From: Saccharopolyspora erythraea
Lineage (GTDB): Bacteria; Actinomycetota; Actinomycetes; Mycobacteriales; Pseudonocardiaceae
Direction: 5' to 3'
DNA: 64,000 nt
Assembly (NCBI RefSeq): GCF_018141105.1
Contig: NZ_CP054839.1
Coordinates: 3,844,001-3,908,000, forward strand
Position 1 is the stretch's first letter. Each line of letters opens with the position of its first letter. This document shows positions 36,672-45,584 of this stretch, piece by piece. The notes under the pieces were generated by a model that did no database searches, was not told the origin of the DNA, and saw only the letters and a program-made list of their open reading frames with translations. The translations under genes and the position numbers were made by a program.

Positions 36672-38302
36672 CAGCTCACCATCCACCCCAGGACCGGGGT
36701 CGACTGGAGGTAGACGAGCGCGCAGATCAGGGCGAGCAGGGCCAGGCTCCAGCCCACGACCCGGCGGAACAGCTCGCCCTCGCGGCCCTCGAGCCCCACC
36801 ACGGCCGCGGCGATCGCCAGGTTCTGCGGCGAGATCATCTTGCCGAGCACGCCACCGGAGCTGTTCCCCGCCGCCAGCAGCTGCGCCGACAGCCCGGTCT
36901 GCTGCGCGGCGGTGAGCTGGAGCAGGCCGAACAGCGAGTTCGCCGAGGTGTCCGAGCCGGTGACGGCCACCCCGAGCCAGCCGACCACCGGCGACAGCAG
37001 CGCGAACATGGCGCCCGCCTGGGCCAGGAAGAGCCCGAGGGTGATGGTCTGTCCGGAGAGGTTCATGACGTAGGCCAGCGCGAGCACGGCCATCACGGTG
37101 AGGATCGTCCAGCGGAACTGCGCGAAGGTCGCGCCGTAGGCGCGCAGCGCGCGCATCGGTGCGACGCGGTAGAGCAGCGCGGTGAGCACCCCGACGAGCA
37201 GCAGCACGGTCCCGCCGTTGAGCAGCTCGAACTTGAAGGTGATCGCCGACAGGGCCTCGCCGGAGCTGTCCACCACGTGCAGGCCGGGCCACTGCCACTT
37301 CCAGGTCGCGTGCTCGGACAGCCAGTCCGACACCGGTCCGGAGGTCGTGATCGCGAACAGCACGACCACGATCAGGTAAGGCGCGAAGGCCAGCAGGGCC
37401 GAGCCCCGCGAGGGGCGCTCGCCCGCAGGCTCGCCGTCGGCCGGGTCCCAGCCCCCGCCGGAGGAGACCGGCACGGTTTGCTTCTGCGGCTTCCACGCCC
37501 GCAGCACCACGATCGCGGCGAGCGCGCCGGCGAAGGCGGCCACGATGTCGGCGATCTGGTAGGAGATGTAGTTCGCGCTCACGAACTGGGCGACGCCGAA
37601 GGCCAGGCCGGTCGCGAGCGCGACGGGCCAGGTCTGGCGCAGGCCGCGGCGCCCGTCGACCATGAACACCAGGACCAGCGGTACGACGGCGGCCAGCACC
37701 GGCGTCTGGCGGCCCACCACCGCACCCACCTCCGCCGCGTCCAGTCCCGTGATCTCGCCGAGGGTCGTGATCGGCACGCCGATCGCGCCGAAGGCGACCG
37801 GTGCGGTGTTGGCCACCAGGGCGACGGCGGCGGCCTTGATCGGCTGGAGACCGAGGGCGATCAGCATCGCCGCCGTCACCGCGACCGGGGTGCCGAAGCC
37901 GGCCAGCGCCTCCAGCAGCGCACCGAAGCAGAACGCGATGATCACCGCTTGGACGCGGTGGTCGTCCGAGAGCGTGCCGAATGCGCGCCGCAGCACCGCG
38001 TCCCACCCGGTCAGCTCCGTGAGCTTGTAGATCCAGATGGCGTTGAGCACGATCCACAGGATCGGCATGAAGCCGAACGCCGCCCCCTCGGTGCCGGCCA
38101 GCACCGCCTGCCCGAACGGCATGCCGTAGACGGCGAGCGCGACCGCCGACGCCACCGCGAGCGCGACCAGGGATGCCTTCCACGCCTTCCACCTCAGGCC
38201 GCCGAGCAGGGCGAACAGCGTCAGGAGAGGTAAGGCCGCGAACAGCGCGCTCCACCCGAGGGAGCCCCAGAGTGGGGCGTAGTCCTGCTCGTAGACCTGC
38301 AT
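36671..38302 (-). CDS. L-lactate permease family transporter (LldP/GlcA)
   Basis: About 543 residues with at least twelve membrane segments. FGALLEALAGFGTPVAVTAA and GSDTSANSLFGLLQ are strongly conserved in LldP/GlcA, which import lactate or glycolate with protons. I chose the ATG at 38302 because GGGAG lies just upstream; an ATG at 38326 is also in frame. It heads the operon and is divergent from an FCD-type GntR regulator. Confidence 0.93.
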   Translation of the reverse strand: MQVYEQDYAPLWGSLGWSALFAALPLLTLFALLGGLRWKAWKASLVALAVASAVALAVYGMPFGQAVLAGTEGAAFGFMPILWIVLNAIWIYKLTELTGWDAVLRRAFGTLSDDHRVQAVIIAFCFGALLEALAGFGTPVAVTAAMLIALGLQPIKAAAVALVANTAPVAFGAIGVPITTLGEITGLDAAEVGAVVGRQTPVLAAVVPLVLVFMVDGRRGLRQTWPVALATGLAFGVAQFVSANYISYQIADIVAAFAGALAAIVVLRAWKPQKQTVPVSSGGGWDPADGEPAGERPSRGSALLAFAPYLIVVVLFAITTSGPVSDWLSEHATWKWQWPGLHVVDSSGEALSAITFKFELLNGGTVLLLVGVLTALLYRVAPMRALRAYGATFAQFRWTILTVMAVLALAYVMNLSGQTITLGLFLAQAGAMFALLSPVVGWLGVAVTGSDTSANSLFGLLQLTAAQQTGLSAQLLAAGNSSGGVLGKMISPQNLAIAAAVVGLEGREGELFRRVVGWSLALLALICALVYLQSTPVLGWMVS

Positions 38303-38348
38303 CGGCCCTCCCGTCGTCGCTGACATGAGTGGCGTGTCTCACGTATCG

Positions 38349-38359
38349 TTGTCAGACAA
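38349..38359. promoter_or_regulatory. GntR/FCD operator palindrome
   Basis: TTGTCAGACAA is a perfect palindrome and fits the TNGTNNNACNA pattern known for LldR/FadR-type regulators. It lies 47 bases upstream of the permease start and 81 bases upstream of the regulator. Confidence 0.65.
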
Positions 38360-38439
38360 TGAGACATGAACGCGAGGCTGTCAACGCCGGGATGGCAGTC
38401 AGCTGTGCGACGATTGCGGTGGATCGATAAGGAGGCACC

Positions 38440-39105
38440 ATGGCGCGCCAGGCGTTCACCACGCTGTCCACGGTCTCGGTCGTGGACGCACTGGTGGCAT
38501 CCCTGCGCGACCGGGTCCTGGACGGCCAGATCCAGGCGGGCACGACGCTGGCCGAGAACGAGGTCGCCGCCGAGTACGGCGTCTCGCGCCCCACGGCCAA
38601 GAGCGCGATCTCCACGTTGGTCCACCAGGGGCTGCTGCAGCGCGAGGCCAACAAGCCCGCCACCGTTCCGCGCCTGGGGATAGGCGACATCGACGACCTG
38701 TTCCTGGTTCGCATTCCGCTGGAGCTGGAGGTCGTGCGGGGCCTGGCCGGGGTGGACGGCGGCGTGCTGGAGGAGGCCGAGCGCGCTGTGGCCGACCTCG
38801 ACCGCCTGCGGCCGTCCACGTCGCACAGCACGTTCGTCGAAGCAGACCTGCGGTTCCACCAGATCCTGGTCGACGCGATCGGCAGCCCCCGGCTCAGCAG
38901 GCTCTACCGGACGATCCAGGGCGAGATCCACCTCTGCATGGTCCAGACGCGCCTGACGCTGGGGCGCGATCGCATCGCCGCCGAGCACCGCGCGGTGCTG
39001 GACGCGCTGCGCGACGGCGGGGCGGAGGCGGCCGTGCGGTGCATGCGCGAGCACCTCGACGGCGCGCACAGCTCGCTGCGGCGCCACTTCAGCGCGGCCG
39101 GCTGA
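38440..39105 (+). CDS. FCD-domain GntR-family regulator (LldR-like)
   Basis: 221 residues: a winged helix (about 15-80; LAENEVAAEYGVSRPTAKSAISTLVHQGLLQ) and an FCD ligand domain with metal-site residues in EADLRFHQIL, AEHRAVLD and REHLDGAH. A perfect AAGGAGG site precedes the ATG. FCD regulators usually bind small organic acids. Its position opposite the permease/oxidase operon and the operator palindrome between them make it the likely lactate- or glycolate-responsive repressor. Confidence 0.9.
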   Translation: MARQAFTTLSTVSVVDALVASLRDRVLDGQIQAGTTLAENEVAAEYGVSRPTAKSAISTLVHQGLLQREANKPATVPRLGIGDIDDLFLVRIPLELEVVRGLAGVDGGVLEEAERAVADLDRLRPSTSHSTFVEADLRFHQILVDAIGSPRLSRLYRTIQGEIHLCMVQTRLTLGRDRIAAEHRAVLDALRDGGAEAAVRCMREHLDGAHSSLRRHFSAAG

Positions 39106-39137
39106 TCCGGTGCGGGCGGGTGCCCGCCCGCACCGGA
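39106..39137. terminator. Bidirectional terminator between regulator and sugar ABC operon
   Basis: A 15-bp perfect stem (39106-39120 with 39123-39137) fills almost the whole gap between the convergent GntR-type and MsmK-type genes. The 2-base gap means the top pairs open to form the loop. Confidence 0.75.
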
Positions 39138-39141
39138 CTGA

Positions 39142-40224
39142 TCAGGCGGGCAGCCGTTCCCCGGTGGACGCGGAGAACGCGTGCACGTGCTCGGGCTCTA
39201 CGCGCAGCCGGATCTTCCGGCCCTTCTCCGGTGCGTCGCGGGGGTCCGCGCGCGTGATGATCCCGTTGGGCTCCGCGTGGGCGAGGGTGCAGTGGACGTA
39301 GGCGTCCGCGCCGAGCTGCTCGACGAGGTCGACCGCCACCTCGAACCCGTCGTCCGGCGACCCGGGGCGGACCGCTTCGGGCCGGAAGCCGATGACGACC
39401 TCGGCATCACCCGCCGCGGCGGCCCGGGTCGCCCTGGGCAGGGGCACGTCGAGGCCACCGATGCGGGCACCCGCGTCGGTCAGCGCGCAGCGGAGGAGGT
39501 TCATGGCGGGTGAGCCGACGAACCCCGCCACGAAGGCGTTGGCGGGACGCTCGTACAGCTCACGCGGGGGAGCGCACTGCTGGAGCACGCCCCCGTCCAG
39601 CACCGCCACCCGGTCGCCCATGGTCATGGCCTCCACCTGGTCGTGGGTGACGTAGACCGTGGTGACGCCCAAACGCCGTTGCAGTGCGGCTATCTGCGTG
39701 CGGGTCGACACCCGCAGCTTGGCGTCCAGGTTGGACAGCGGCTCGTCCATCAGGAACACCCGCGGTTCCCGCACGATGGCACGTCCCATCGCGACCCGTT
39801 GCCGCTGACCGCCGGAGAGCGCCCGGGGCTTGCGGTCCAGGTAGCCGCTGAGGTCCAGCAGCTCGGCGGCGTCGGCGACCCGGCGCCGGATCTCGTGCTC
39901 GGGCGTTCCGGCGATCTTCAGCGCGAAGCCCATGTTCCGGGCCACGGTCATGTGCGGGTAGAGCGCGTAGTTCTGGAACACCATCGCGATGTCGCGGTCC
40001 CTGGGGGACAGTCCGGTGACGTCGTGGTCGCCGATGCGGACCGCACCGGAGTCGACCTCCTCCAGGCCGGCCAGCATTCGCAGGCTGGTGGACTTGCCGC
40101 ATCCGGACGGGCCCACCAGCACCAGGAACTCGCCGTCGGCGATCTCCAGGTCGAGCCCGTCCACCGCGGGACGGTCCGCGCCACCGTAGTGCCGCGTCAC
40201 CTCGTCGTAGGCGACGGTCGCCAT
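39142..40224 (-). CDS. Sugar ABC transporter ATP-binding protein (MsmK/UgpC type)
   Basis: 360 residues: Walker A GPSGCGKST, signature LSGGQRQRVAMGRA, Walker B VFLMDEPLSNLDA, H-loop YVTHDQ, then a C-terminal OB-type regulatory domain (about 240-360). This matches the shared ATPases of carbohydrate importers. It is the last gene of the operon, after the alpha-glucosidase, and would power the two permeases upstream. Confidence 0.94.
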   Translation of the reverse strand: MATVAYDEVTRHYGGADRPAVDGLDLEIADGEFLVLVGPSGCGKSTSLRMLAGLEEVDSGAVRIGDHDVTGLSPRDRDIAMVFQNYALYPHMTVARNMGFALKIAGTPEHEIRRRVADAAELLDLSGYLDRKPRALSGGQRQRVAMGRAIVREPRVFLMDEPLSNLDAKLRVSTRTQIAALQRRLGVTTVYVTHDQVEAMTMGDRVAVLDGGVLQQCAPPRELYERPANAFVAGFVGSPAMNLLRCALTDAGARIGGLDVPLPRATRAAAAGDAEVVIGFRPEAVRPGSPDDGFEVAVDLVEQLGADAYVHCTLAHAEPNGIITRADPRDAPEKGRKIRLRVEPEHVHAFSASTGERLPA

Positions 40225-40261
40225 GTTCTCCGACCTCCTCGATCGTTGTCCGGTGGGGCGG

Positions 40262-41938
40262 TCACAGCTGGAGCCAGACCGTGGTGTCCGGCGGCAGCAG
40301 CCCGTCGTCCAGCGGCCCGCTGGCGAGCAGGACCCCGTTGTGCGGCGGCAACTGCTCGGGTTGGCCCGAGGTGTTGGAGACGCAGCGGAATCCGGGCGTC
40401 CGCCGGAACGAGAGCACCCCATCTCCGGCGTCCTCCCAGTGCAGGTCGCCCTCGCCGAGGGCCGGGTGGTCCCGGCGGATGTGCAGCGCCGAGCGGTAGA
40501 GCTCGAGCATCGAGTTCGGATCGCCCTGCTGGGCCTGCGCGGTGAGGTCCTTCCACCCCTCCGGCTGCGGCAGCCACGGCTGCGCCGGACCGTCGCCGGC
40601 GCTGAAGCCGAACGGCGAACGGGTGCCCGACCACGGGATCGGAACCCGGCAGCCGTCCCGGCCCCGCTCGGTGCGCCCGGACCGCTCCCACGTCGGGTCC
40701 TGCAGCAGTTCCTCGGGCAGGTCCTCGACCTCCGGCAGCCCGAGCTCCTCGCCCTGGTAGACGTAGGCCCCACCAGGCAGCGACAGCATCAGCAGGGCGG
40801 CCGCCCGCGCCCGCCGCGTCCCGAGCTCCAGGTCCAGCGACCCGTGCGACCGGAACAGCGTCCCCGGGCGCCAGTCCACCGGCGGACGTCCGTAGCGGGT
40901 GACGTGCCGGACCACGTCGTGGTTGGACAGCACCCACGTCGCGGGCGCGCCGACGTCGGCGAGGCTGTCGGTCGTGCGGTCGATGACCTCCCGCAGCCGC
41001 GCGGCGTCCCAGGGGCATTGAAGGAAGTCGAAGTTGAAGGCGGTGTGCAGGCCGCCCTCGCGCACGTAGTTGGCCAACCGGCGCGGGGTGTCGGTCCACG
41101 CCTCGGCGACGAACTTGCGTTCTCCGGGGTAGGAGTCGGCGATGCTCCGCCAGCGGCGGTAGATCTCGTGCACCTCGTCGCGGTCCCAGTGCGGGTGCTC
41201 GCCGTCGGGGTAGACGTACCCGGAGCCCTGCGGAGCCAGCGCGTCCGGCAGTTCGGGGTCCTTGACCAGCCCGTGCGCCACGTCGATGCGGAACCCGTCC
41301 ACGCCGCGGTCGAACCAGAACCGCAGGATCGACTCGAACTCCTCGCGCACCTGCGGGTCGGCCCAGTTCAGGTCCGGCTGCTCGGGTGCGAACAGGTGCA
41401 GGTACCACTCGCCGGCGCTGCCGTCGGGCTCGGTCACCCGCGTCCACGCGGACCCGCCGAAGTTGGAGATCCAGTTGTTCGGCGGCTGCGTACCGCCGGG
41501 TCCGCGACCGGGGCGGAAGACGTAGCGCTGCCGCTCGGGGCTGCCGGGGCCGGCGGCCAGCGCCGCCCGGAACCACTCGTGCTGGTCGGAGGTGTGGTTG
41601 GGGACGATGTCGGGGATGACGCGGATGCCGTGCCGGTGGGCCTCGTCGATGAGCCGCTCGGCGTCGGCCAGGGTGCCGAAGCGGGGGTCGATGTCGCGGA
41701 AGTCGGCGACGTCGTAGCCCGCGTCGGCCTGGGGCGAGACGTACCAGGGGTTGATCCAGATCGCGTCGACGCCGAGGTCGCGCAGGTACGGCAACCGGGA
41801 CCGGATGCCCGCGACGTCGCCCATCCCGTCGCCGTCGCCGTCGGCGAAGCTGCGGATGTAGACCTGGTAGATCACCGCGTCGCGCCACCACGGCGCGGTG
41901 GCCTCGCCGGTGGAACCGGTCCGGGACTGCTGCTGCAT
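40262..41938 (-). CDS. GH13 alpha-glucosidase
   Basis: 558 residues of the alpha-amylase superfamily. The four GH13 regions are visible: DIVPNHTS, GFRIDVAHG (nucleophile Asp), FVAEAWTD (acid/base Glu) and LSNHDVVRH. DGDGMGDVAGI at the start and no signal peptide indicate a cytoplasmic oligo-alpha-glucosidase that splits sugars after import. It lies inside the ABC operon, between the permease and ATPase genes, which supports maltose, isomaltose, trehalose or similar alpha-glucosides as the transported sugars. Confidence 0.93.
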   Translation of the reverse strand: MQQQSRTGSTGEATAPWWRDAVIYQVYIRSFADGDGDGMGDVAGIRSRLPYLRDLGVDAIWINPWYVSPQADAGYDVADFRDIDPRFGTLADAERLIDEAHRHGIRVIPDIVPNHTSDQHEWFRAALAAGPGSPERQRYVFRPGRGPGGTQPPNNWISNFGGSAWTRVTEPDGSAGEWYLHLFAPEQPDLNWADPQVREEFESILRFWFDRGVDGFRIDVAHGLVKDPELPDALAPQGSGYVYPDGEHPHWDRDEVHEIYRRWRSIADSYPGERKFVAEAWTDTPRRLANYVREGGLHTAFNFDFLQCPWDAARLREVIDRTTDSLADVGAPATWVLSNHDVVRHVTRYGRPPVDWRPGTLFRSHGSLDLELGTRRARAAALLMLSLPGGAYVYQGEELGLPEVEDLPEELLQDPTWERSGRTERGRDGCRVPIPWSGTRSPFGFSAGDGPAQPWLPQPEGWKDLTAQAQQGDPNSMLELYRSALHIRRDHPALGEGDLHWEDAGDGVLSFRRTPGFRCVSNTSGQPEQLPPHNGVLLASGPLDDGLLPPDTTVWLQL

Positions 41939-41975
41939 TCGAGTTTCTCCCTCTGCTGCGGGGATTTCTGGCCGG

Positions 41976-42836
41976 TTACTTGACGCCGCCGGCGGTGAGG
42001 CCCGCGACGATTCGGCGCTGGAAGAGGAGCACGGCGACCACCAGGGGGACGGTGACCACGACACCGGCGGCCATCTGGGTGCCGAAGGGCTGCTCGAAAC
42101 CCTGCGCGCCGGTGAACTTGGAGATGGCGACGGTGACCGTCTGCATGTCCTGCTCGTTCACCACGGACAGCGCGATGATGAACTCGTTCCAGGACATGAT
42201 GAAGGTGAGGATGGCGGTGGTGAACACGCCGGGAGCGGCCAGCGGCACGATGACCCTGCGGAACGCCTGCGCCGGTGTGCAGCCGTCGATCATGGCCGCC
42301 TGCTCGAGCTCCACCGGCATCTGCCGGAAGAACGTCGTCAGGTTCCACACCGCCAGCGGCAGCGCGAAGGACATGCTCGGCACGATCATCGACTGGTAGC
42401 TGTTGATCCAGTCCAGCTCGGTGAACAGCCCGAGCAGCGGGACCACCAGCGAGATCCCAGGGAACATGCTGCACGCGATGATCAGGGCCAGCACCAGCGC
42501 CTTTCCGCGGAACTGCAGCCGTGCCAGCGCGTAGGCCGCCGAGACCCCGACCACCAGCGTCAGCACCGTCGTGCACCCGGCCACGACGAGGCTGTTGAGC
42601 AGCGCGCGCCCGAAGCCGGTACCGGGCTCGAAGACCGCGAGGAAGCTCTCGAACGACCAGACGCGCGGCACCGGGAAGTTGTCGAACTGGTCCGACGGCC
42701 GCCGGAACGCCGTCACCACCATCCAGTAGAACGGTGCGAGGCAGTAGAGCACGATGGCGGCGATGCCCGCGGTGGGCAGCCAGCGCTTCCACGCGGCACC
42801 CCGCGAGCGCCCGCGGCCGGACTGCGGGGTGCTCAT
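41976..42836 (-). CDS. Sugar ABC transporter permease (MalG type)
   Basis: 286 residues with six membrane spans and the inner-membrane coupling motif EQAAMIDGCTPAQAFRRVIVPLAAPG. The start overlaps the stop of the partner permease as ATGA. With that protein it forms the channel of a carbohydrate importer. Confidence 0.93.
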   Translation of the reverse strand: MSTPQSGRGRSRGAAWKRWLPTAGIAAIVLYCLAPFYWMVVTAFRRPSDQFDNFPVPRVWSFESFLAVFEPGTGFGRALLNSLVVAGCTTVLTLVVGVSAAYALARLQFRGKALVLALIIACSMFPGISLVVPLLGLFTELDWINSYQSMIVPSMSFALPLAVWNLTTFFRQMPVELEQAAMIDGCTPAQAFRRVIVPLAAPGVFTTAILTFIMSWNEFIIALSVVNEQDMQTVTVAISKFTGAQGFEQPFGTQMAAGVVVTVPLVVAVLLFQRRIVAGLTAGGVK

Positions 42837-43849
42837 GCGACCACCGCCTCGCGGGAGCGGACCCGCCGGGAGCGCAGCTGCGTGCGGGCTTCCCCGACGA
42901 CGTCGGTGCCCAGCAGCTTCACGAGGGCGAAGGCCACCAGCGCCACGTAGAGGAACATGATCGTGGCGTAGGCCGCGGCCGCGCCGTAGCGGACGTTGGT
43001 CGCCTCCTGCCATGCGAGCATCGACAGCGTCTCCACCGACTGCTTCTGCTGTCCGACGAGGACGAAGGGCAGGTCGAACATGCGCAGCGCGTCCAGTACC
43101 CGGAACAGCACCGCGACCAGCAGAGCGGGTTTCACCAGCGGCAGCGTGATGTGCAGGAACCGGCGCCAGCCGCCTGCCCCGTCCACCACGGCGGCCTCGT
43201 AGACCTCGTTGGGGATCACCTGCAGTCCCGCCAGGGTCAGCAGCCCGACGAACGGGGCGGTCTTCCACACCTCGGCGATGATCACCGCGAGCTGCGCCTG
43301 CGGCCCGTCGGCGCTCCAGACGACCTGCTGGCCCAGCACCACGTTGGCTATCCCGTCCGGCGCGAAGATCCACCGCCAGAGCAGGCCGGACACCGCGGTC
43401 GGGATCGCCCAGGGAACCAGGATGCCGGCGCGGACCAGCGCCCGTCCCCGGAAGGCGCGGTGCATGACCAGCGCCATCGCCATCCCCAGGACGACTTCCA
43501 GCACGACCGTCGTGGTGGTGAACATCGTCGTGTTCCACACCGCGTTCCAGAACCTCGCCGCACCGTCACCGGCGATCGCGTCGAAGTAGTGGCCGAGCCC
43601 GTTGAACTTCTCGCCCTCGACGACGAAACCCTCGGCGTCGAGCTCGTCGTTCTCGGTGAAGAAGGACTGGCGCAGCGCGGAAAGCAGCGGGTAGAACACC
43701 ACCAGGCCGAGGACCAGCAGCGTGGGCGAGAGCAGGATGCCCGCCAGCCGCGTCGTCCCGGCCGCGCGCGTGCGTTTGCGCCGTTCCCGCCCGTCCTGCC
43801 GCCGCACTCCGCCGGAGGGGCGGGTCGCGGTACCGGTCGTCATCGTCAT
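42833..43849 (-). CDS. Sugar ABC transporter permease (MalF type)
   Basis: 338 residues, six membrane spans, and the coupling motif YEAAVVDGAGGWRRFLHITLPLVKP. A positively charged N-terminus of about 35 residues precedes the first span. The ATG at 43849 follows GAGGGA; an ATG two codons later is equally possible. It lies between the binding protein and the MalG-type permease in the operon. Confidence 0.92.
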   Translation of the reverse strand: MTMTTGTATRPSGGVRRQDGRERRKRTRAAGTTRLAGILLSPTLLVLGLVVFYPLLSALRQSFFTENDELDAEGFVVEGEKFNGLGHYFDAIAGDGAARFWNAVWNTTMFTTTTVVLEVVLGMAMALVMHRAFRGRALVRAGILVPWAIPTAVSGLLWRWIFAPDGIANVVLGQQVVWSADGPQAQLAVIIAEVWKTAPFVGLLTLAGLQVIPNEVYEAAVVDGAGGWRRFLHITLPLVKPALLVAVLFRVLDALRMFDLPFVLVGQQKQSVETLSMLAWQEATNVRYGAAAAYATIMFLYVALVAFALVKLLGTDVVGEARTQLRSRRVRSREAVVA

Positions 43850-43914
43850 GCCATCCCTCGCAGCCGGATCCGCTCCCGCCTCGTCGCGGCGGTTGCGGCC
43901 CATCACGTCGTGAG

Positions 43915-45204
43915 TCACAGCTCGATCAGTCCCTCGAGACGGCTCTGCAGGTCTGCCAGCGCCTGCTCGGAAGTCTTGGCACCCGTCAGCGCGTCGTAGA
44001 CCTCGTCCTGGATCGCCTGGGTCACCTCGCCGTAGTCGACGACTCGGGGCCTCGGCTCCGCCCCGGCGATCGACTGCTTGAGCACCGGCAGGTACGCGTA
44101 GCGCTCCCGCAGTGCCGGATCGTCGTAGAGCGAGGCGATGGTGGGGGCCATGGCTCCCTGCTCCAGGTACTTGCGCTGCTGCTCCTCGCCGGCCCGGAAC
44201 TTGATGAAGTCCAGCGCGGTGGCCTTGTTCCTGCCGTAGGAGGAGATCGCCACGTTGTGGCCGCCGAGGCTGGAGACGCCGGGCCCGGCGAGCCCGGGAA
44301 GGGCGGTGACGGCGAACTTCCCCGCGACCGCCGACGAGCCGTCGGTCTTGCTCAGCAGCGACCACTGGGAGGGCCACCAGCGACTGAACACCACCTGGCC
44401 TTCCTGGAAGGCGCGGCGTGACTCCGGTTCCTTGAAGGCGATCGACTGTTGCGGGATCATCCCGGAACGCAGCCCGCTCACCAGGAAGTCCAGCGCCTGC
44501 CTGGCTTGCGGGGTGTTCACGTCGGGCCTGCCGTCGTCGCCGACGATCTTGCCGCCCGCGCCGTGGACGACTTCGGCGAAGTTCGCCACGAGGCCCTCGT
44601 ACTTCTCGAACTGCCCGGTGTAGCAGGACATCCCGGCGGCGCTCGGGAGCGCGAGGACGCGCCCGCACGCTTGCCGGAGCTCGGCCAGCGACGTGGGCGG
44701 CGCGACACCGGCCTCGTCGAGCAGGTCCTTGCGGTAGTAGAGCATCGCACCGTCCGAACTGGCCGGAACGCTGAACAGCCGGCCGCGGTAGAGCGCGGTC
44801 TCGACCGGCGGCCCCAGGTACTTCGAGGTGTCGAACTGCTCCTCCGGCAGCTCGGTGATCCAGCGGTTGGCAGCGAACTCCGAGACCCAGACGCTGTCGA
44901 GGTCGAGCACGGTGAACGCCTCCGACCGGGTCTGGGCGTTCTGGATCATCTGCTGGCGCTGCTCGTCACCGGAGGCGGGCAGCTCGATCAGCCGCACCGG
45001 TTCGCTCGGGTGCGTGCGGTTCCACTCGGCGACCAGCCTGGGGTTGACGCCGTAGTCGTCCTTGCCGGTGACGAAGGTGATGGGGCCGCGACCCTCGAGC
45101 GGCTCGGTGGCCGCGTGCTCGCGGTCCCCGGCACCGCAGGCGGCGTTGGGGAGGACGAGCGCGCTGATCATGATCGATACAGAGGTCGCGCGTCTGAACT
45201 TCAC
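43915..45204 (-). CDS. Sugar ABC transporter substrate-binding lipoprotein
   Basis: 429 residues of the extracellular solute-binding protein family 1 (maltose-binding type). The N-terminus is a signal peptide (KFRRATSVSIMISALVLPNAAC) with a loose lipobox before Cys. Typical phrases follow: DLDSVWVSEFAANRWI, LYYRKDLLDEAG, GGHNVAIS. AAGGGAGAT precedes the GTG start. It heads the import operon and is divergent from a ROK regulator. Confidence 0.9.
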   Translation of the reverse strand: MKFRRATSVSIMISALVLPNAACGAGDREHAATEPLEGRGPITFVTGKDDYGVNPRLVAEWNRTHPSEPVRLIELPASGDEQRQQMIQNAQTRSEAFTVLDLDSVWVSEFAANRWITELPEEQFDTSKYLGPPVETALYRGRLFSVPASSDGAMLYYRKDLLDEAGVAPPTSLAELRQACGRVLALPSAAGMSCYTGQFEKYEGLVANFAEVVHGAGGKIVGDDGRPDVNTPQARQALDFLVSGLRSGMIPQQSIAFKEPESRRAFQEGQVVFSRWWPSQWSLLSKTDGSSAVAGKFAVTALPGLAGPGVSSLGGHNVAISSYGRNKATALDFIKFRAGEEQQRKYLEQGAMAPTIASLYDDPALRERYAYLPVLKQSIAGAEPRPRVVDYGEVTQAIQDEVYDALTGAKTSEQALADLQSRLEGLIEL

Positions 45205-45584
45205 GTCGATCTCCCTTGATGCGACGGTCGCCGAAGGCGGGAGCGCGGCCACCGCGCCGGGCGGCGAGGCGGTCTCGGAGGCCGCGAGGTTCGCGGGCCG
45301 CGGTCGGTTGCTCCCGTGGTGCGGTCGCGGGACGGGGAGCGGATCGCGCTCCGCCGGCTCGTCTGCGAACCGCACCAGTTTTTTCGGATATGAATTAAGT
45401 GGGTGGAAACCTAGATGGTGACGGTGGCCACGTCAAGGGGCGTGCGTCGGCGGTGACACGTGGTTTCGCTGGAAGCGACGTTGCGGCAAGGGAAGGTCCG
45501 CCGCGCGGGTGTGCCCTGGCGTTGACCGCCGCGGGGCGGCGGCTTAGCATTGTCTTTCTTTGTTCTTGTCGAAAGGGGTGCCGG
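45205..45584. promoter_or_regulatory. Divergent control region of sugar operon and ROK regulator
   Basis: The forward promoter is clear: TTGACC (45522-45527), a 17-base spacer and TAGCAT (45545-45550), giving a leader of about 28 bases before the ROK GTG. A local AT-rich patch (45378-45410) is the best candidate for the reverse promoter of the binding-protein gene. I see no convincing operator repeat. Confidence 0.5.

Noticed and set aside
38430-39105. Pyruvate-type PdhR identity for the GntR regulator
   Set aside because: The FCD fold alone does not separate PdhR from LldR. The divergent lactate/glycolate operon favours an LldR-like role, so no gene symbol was assigned.
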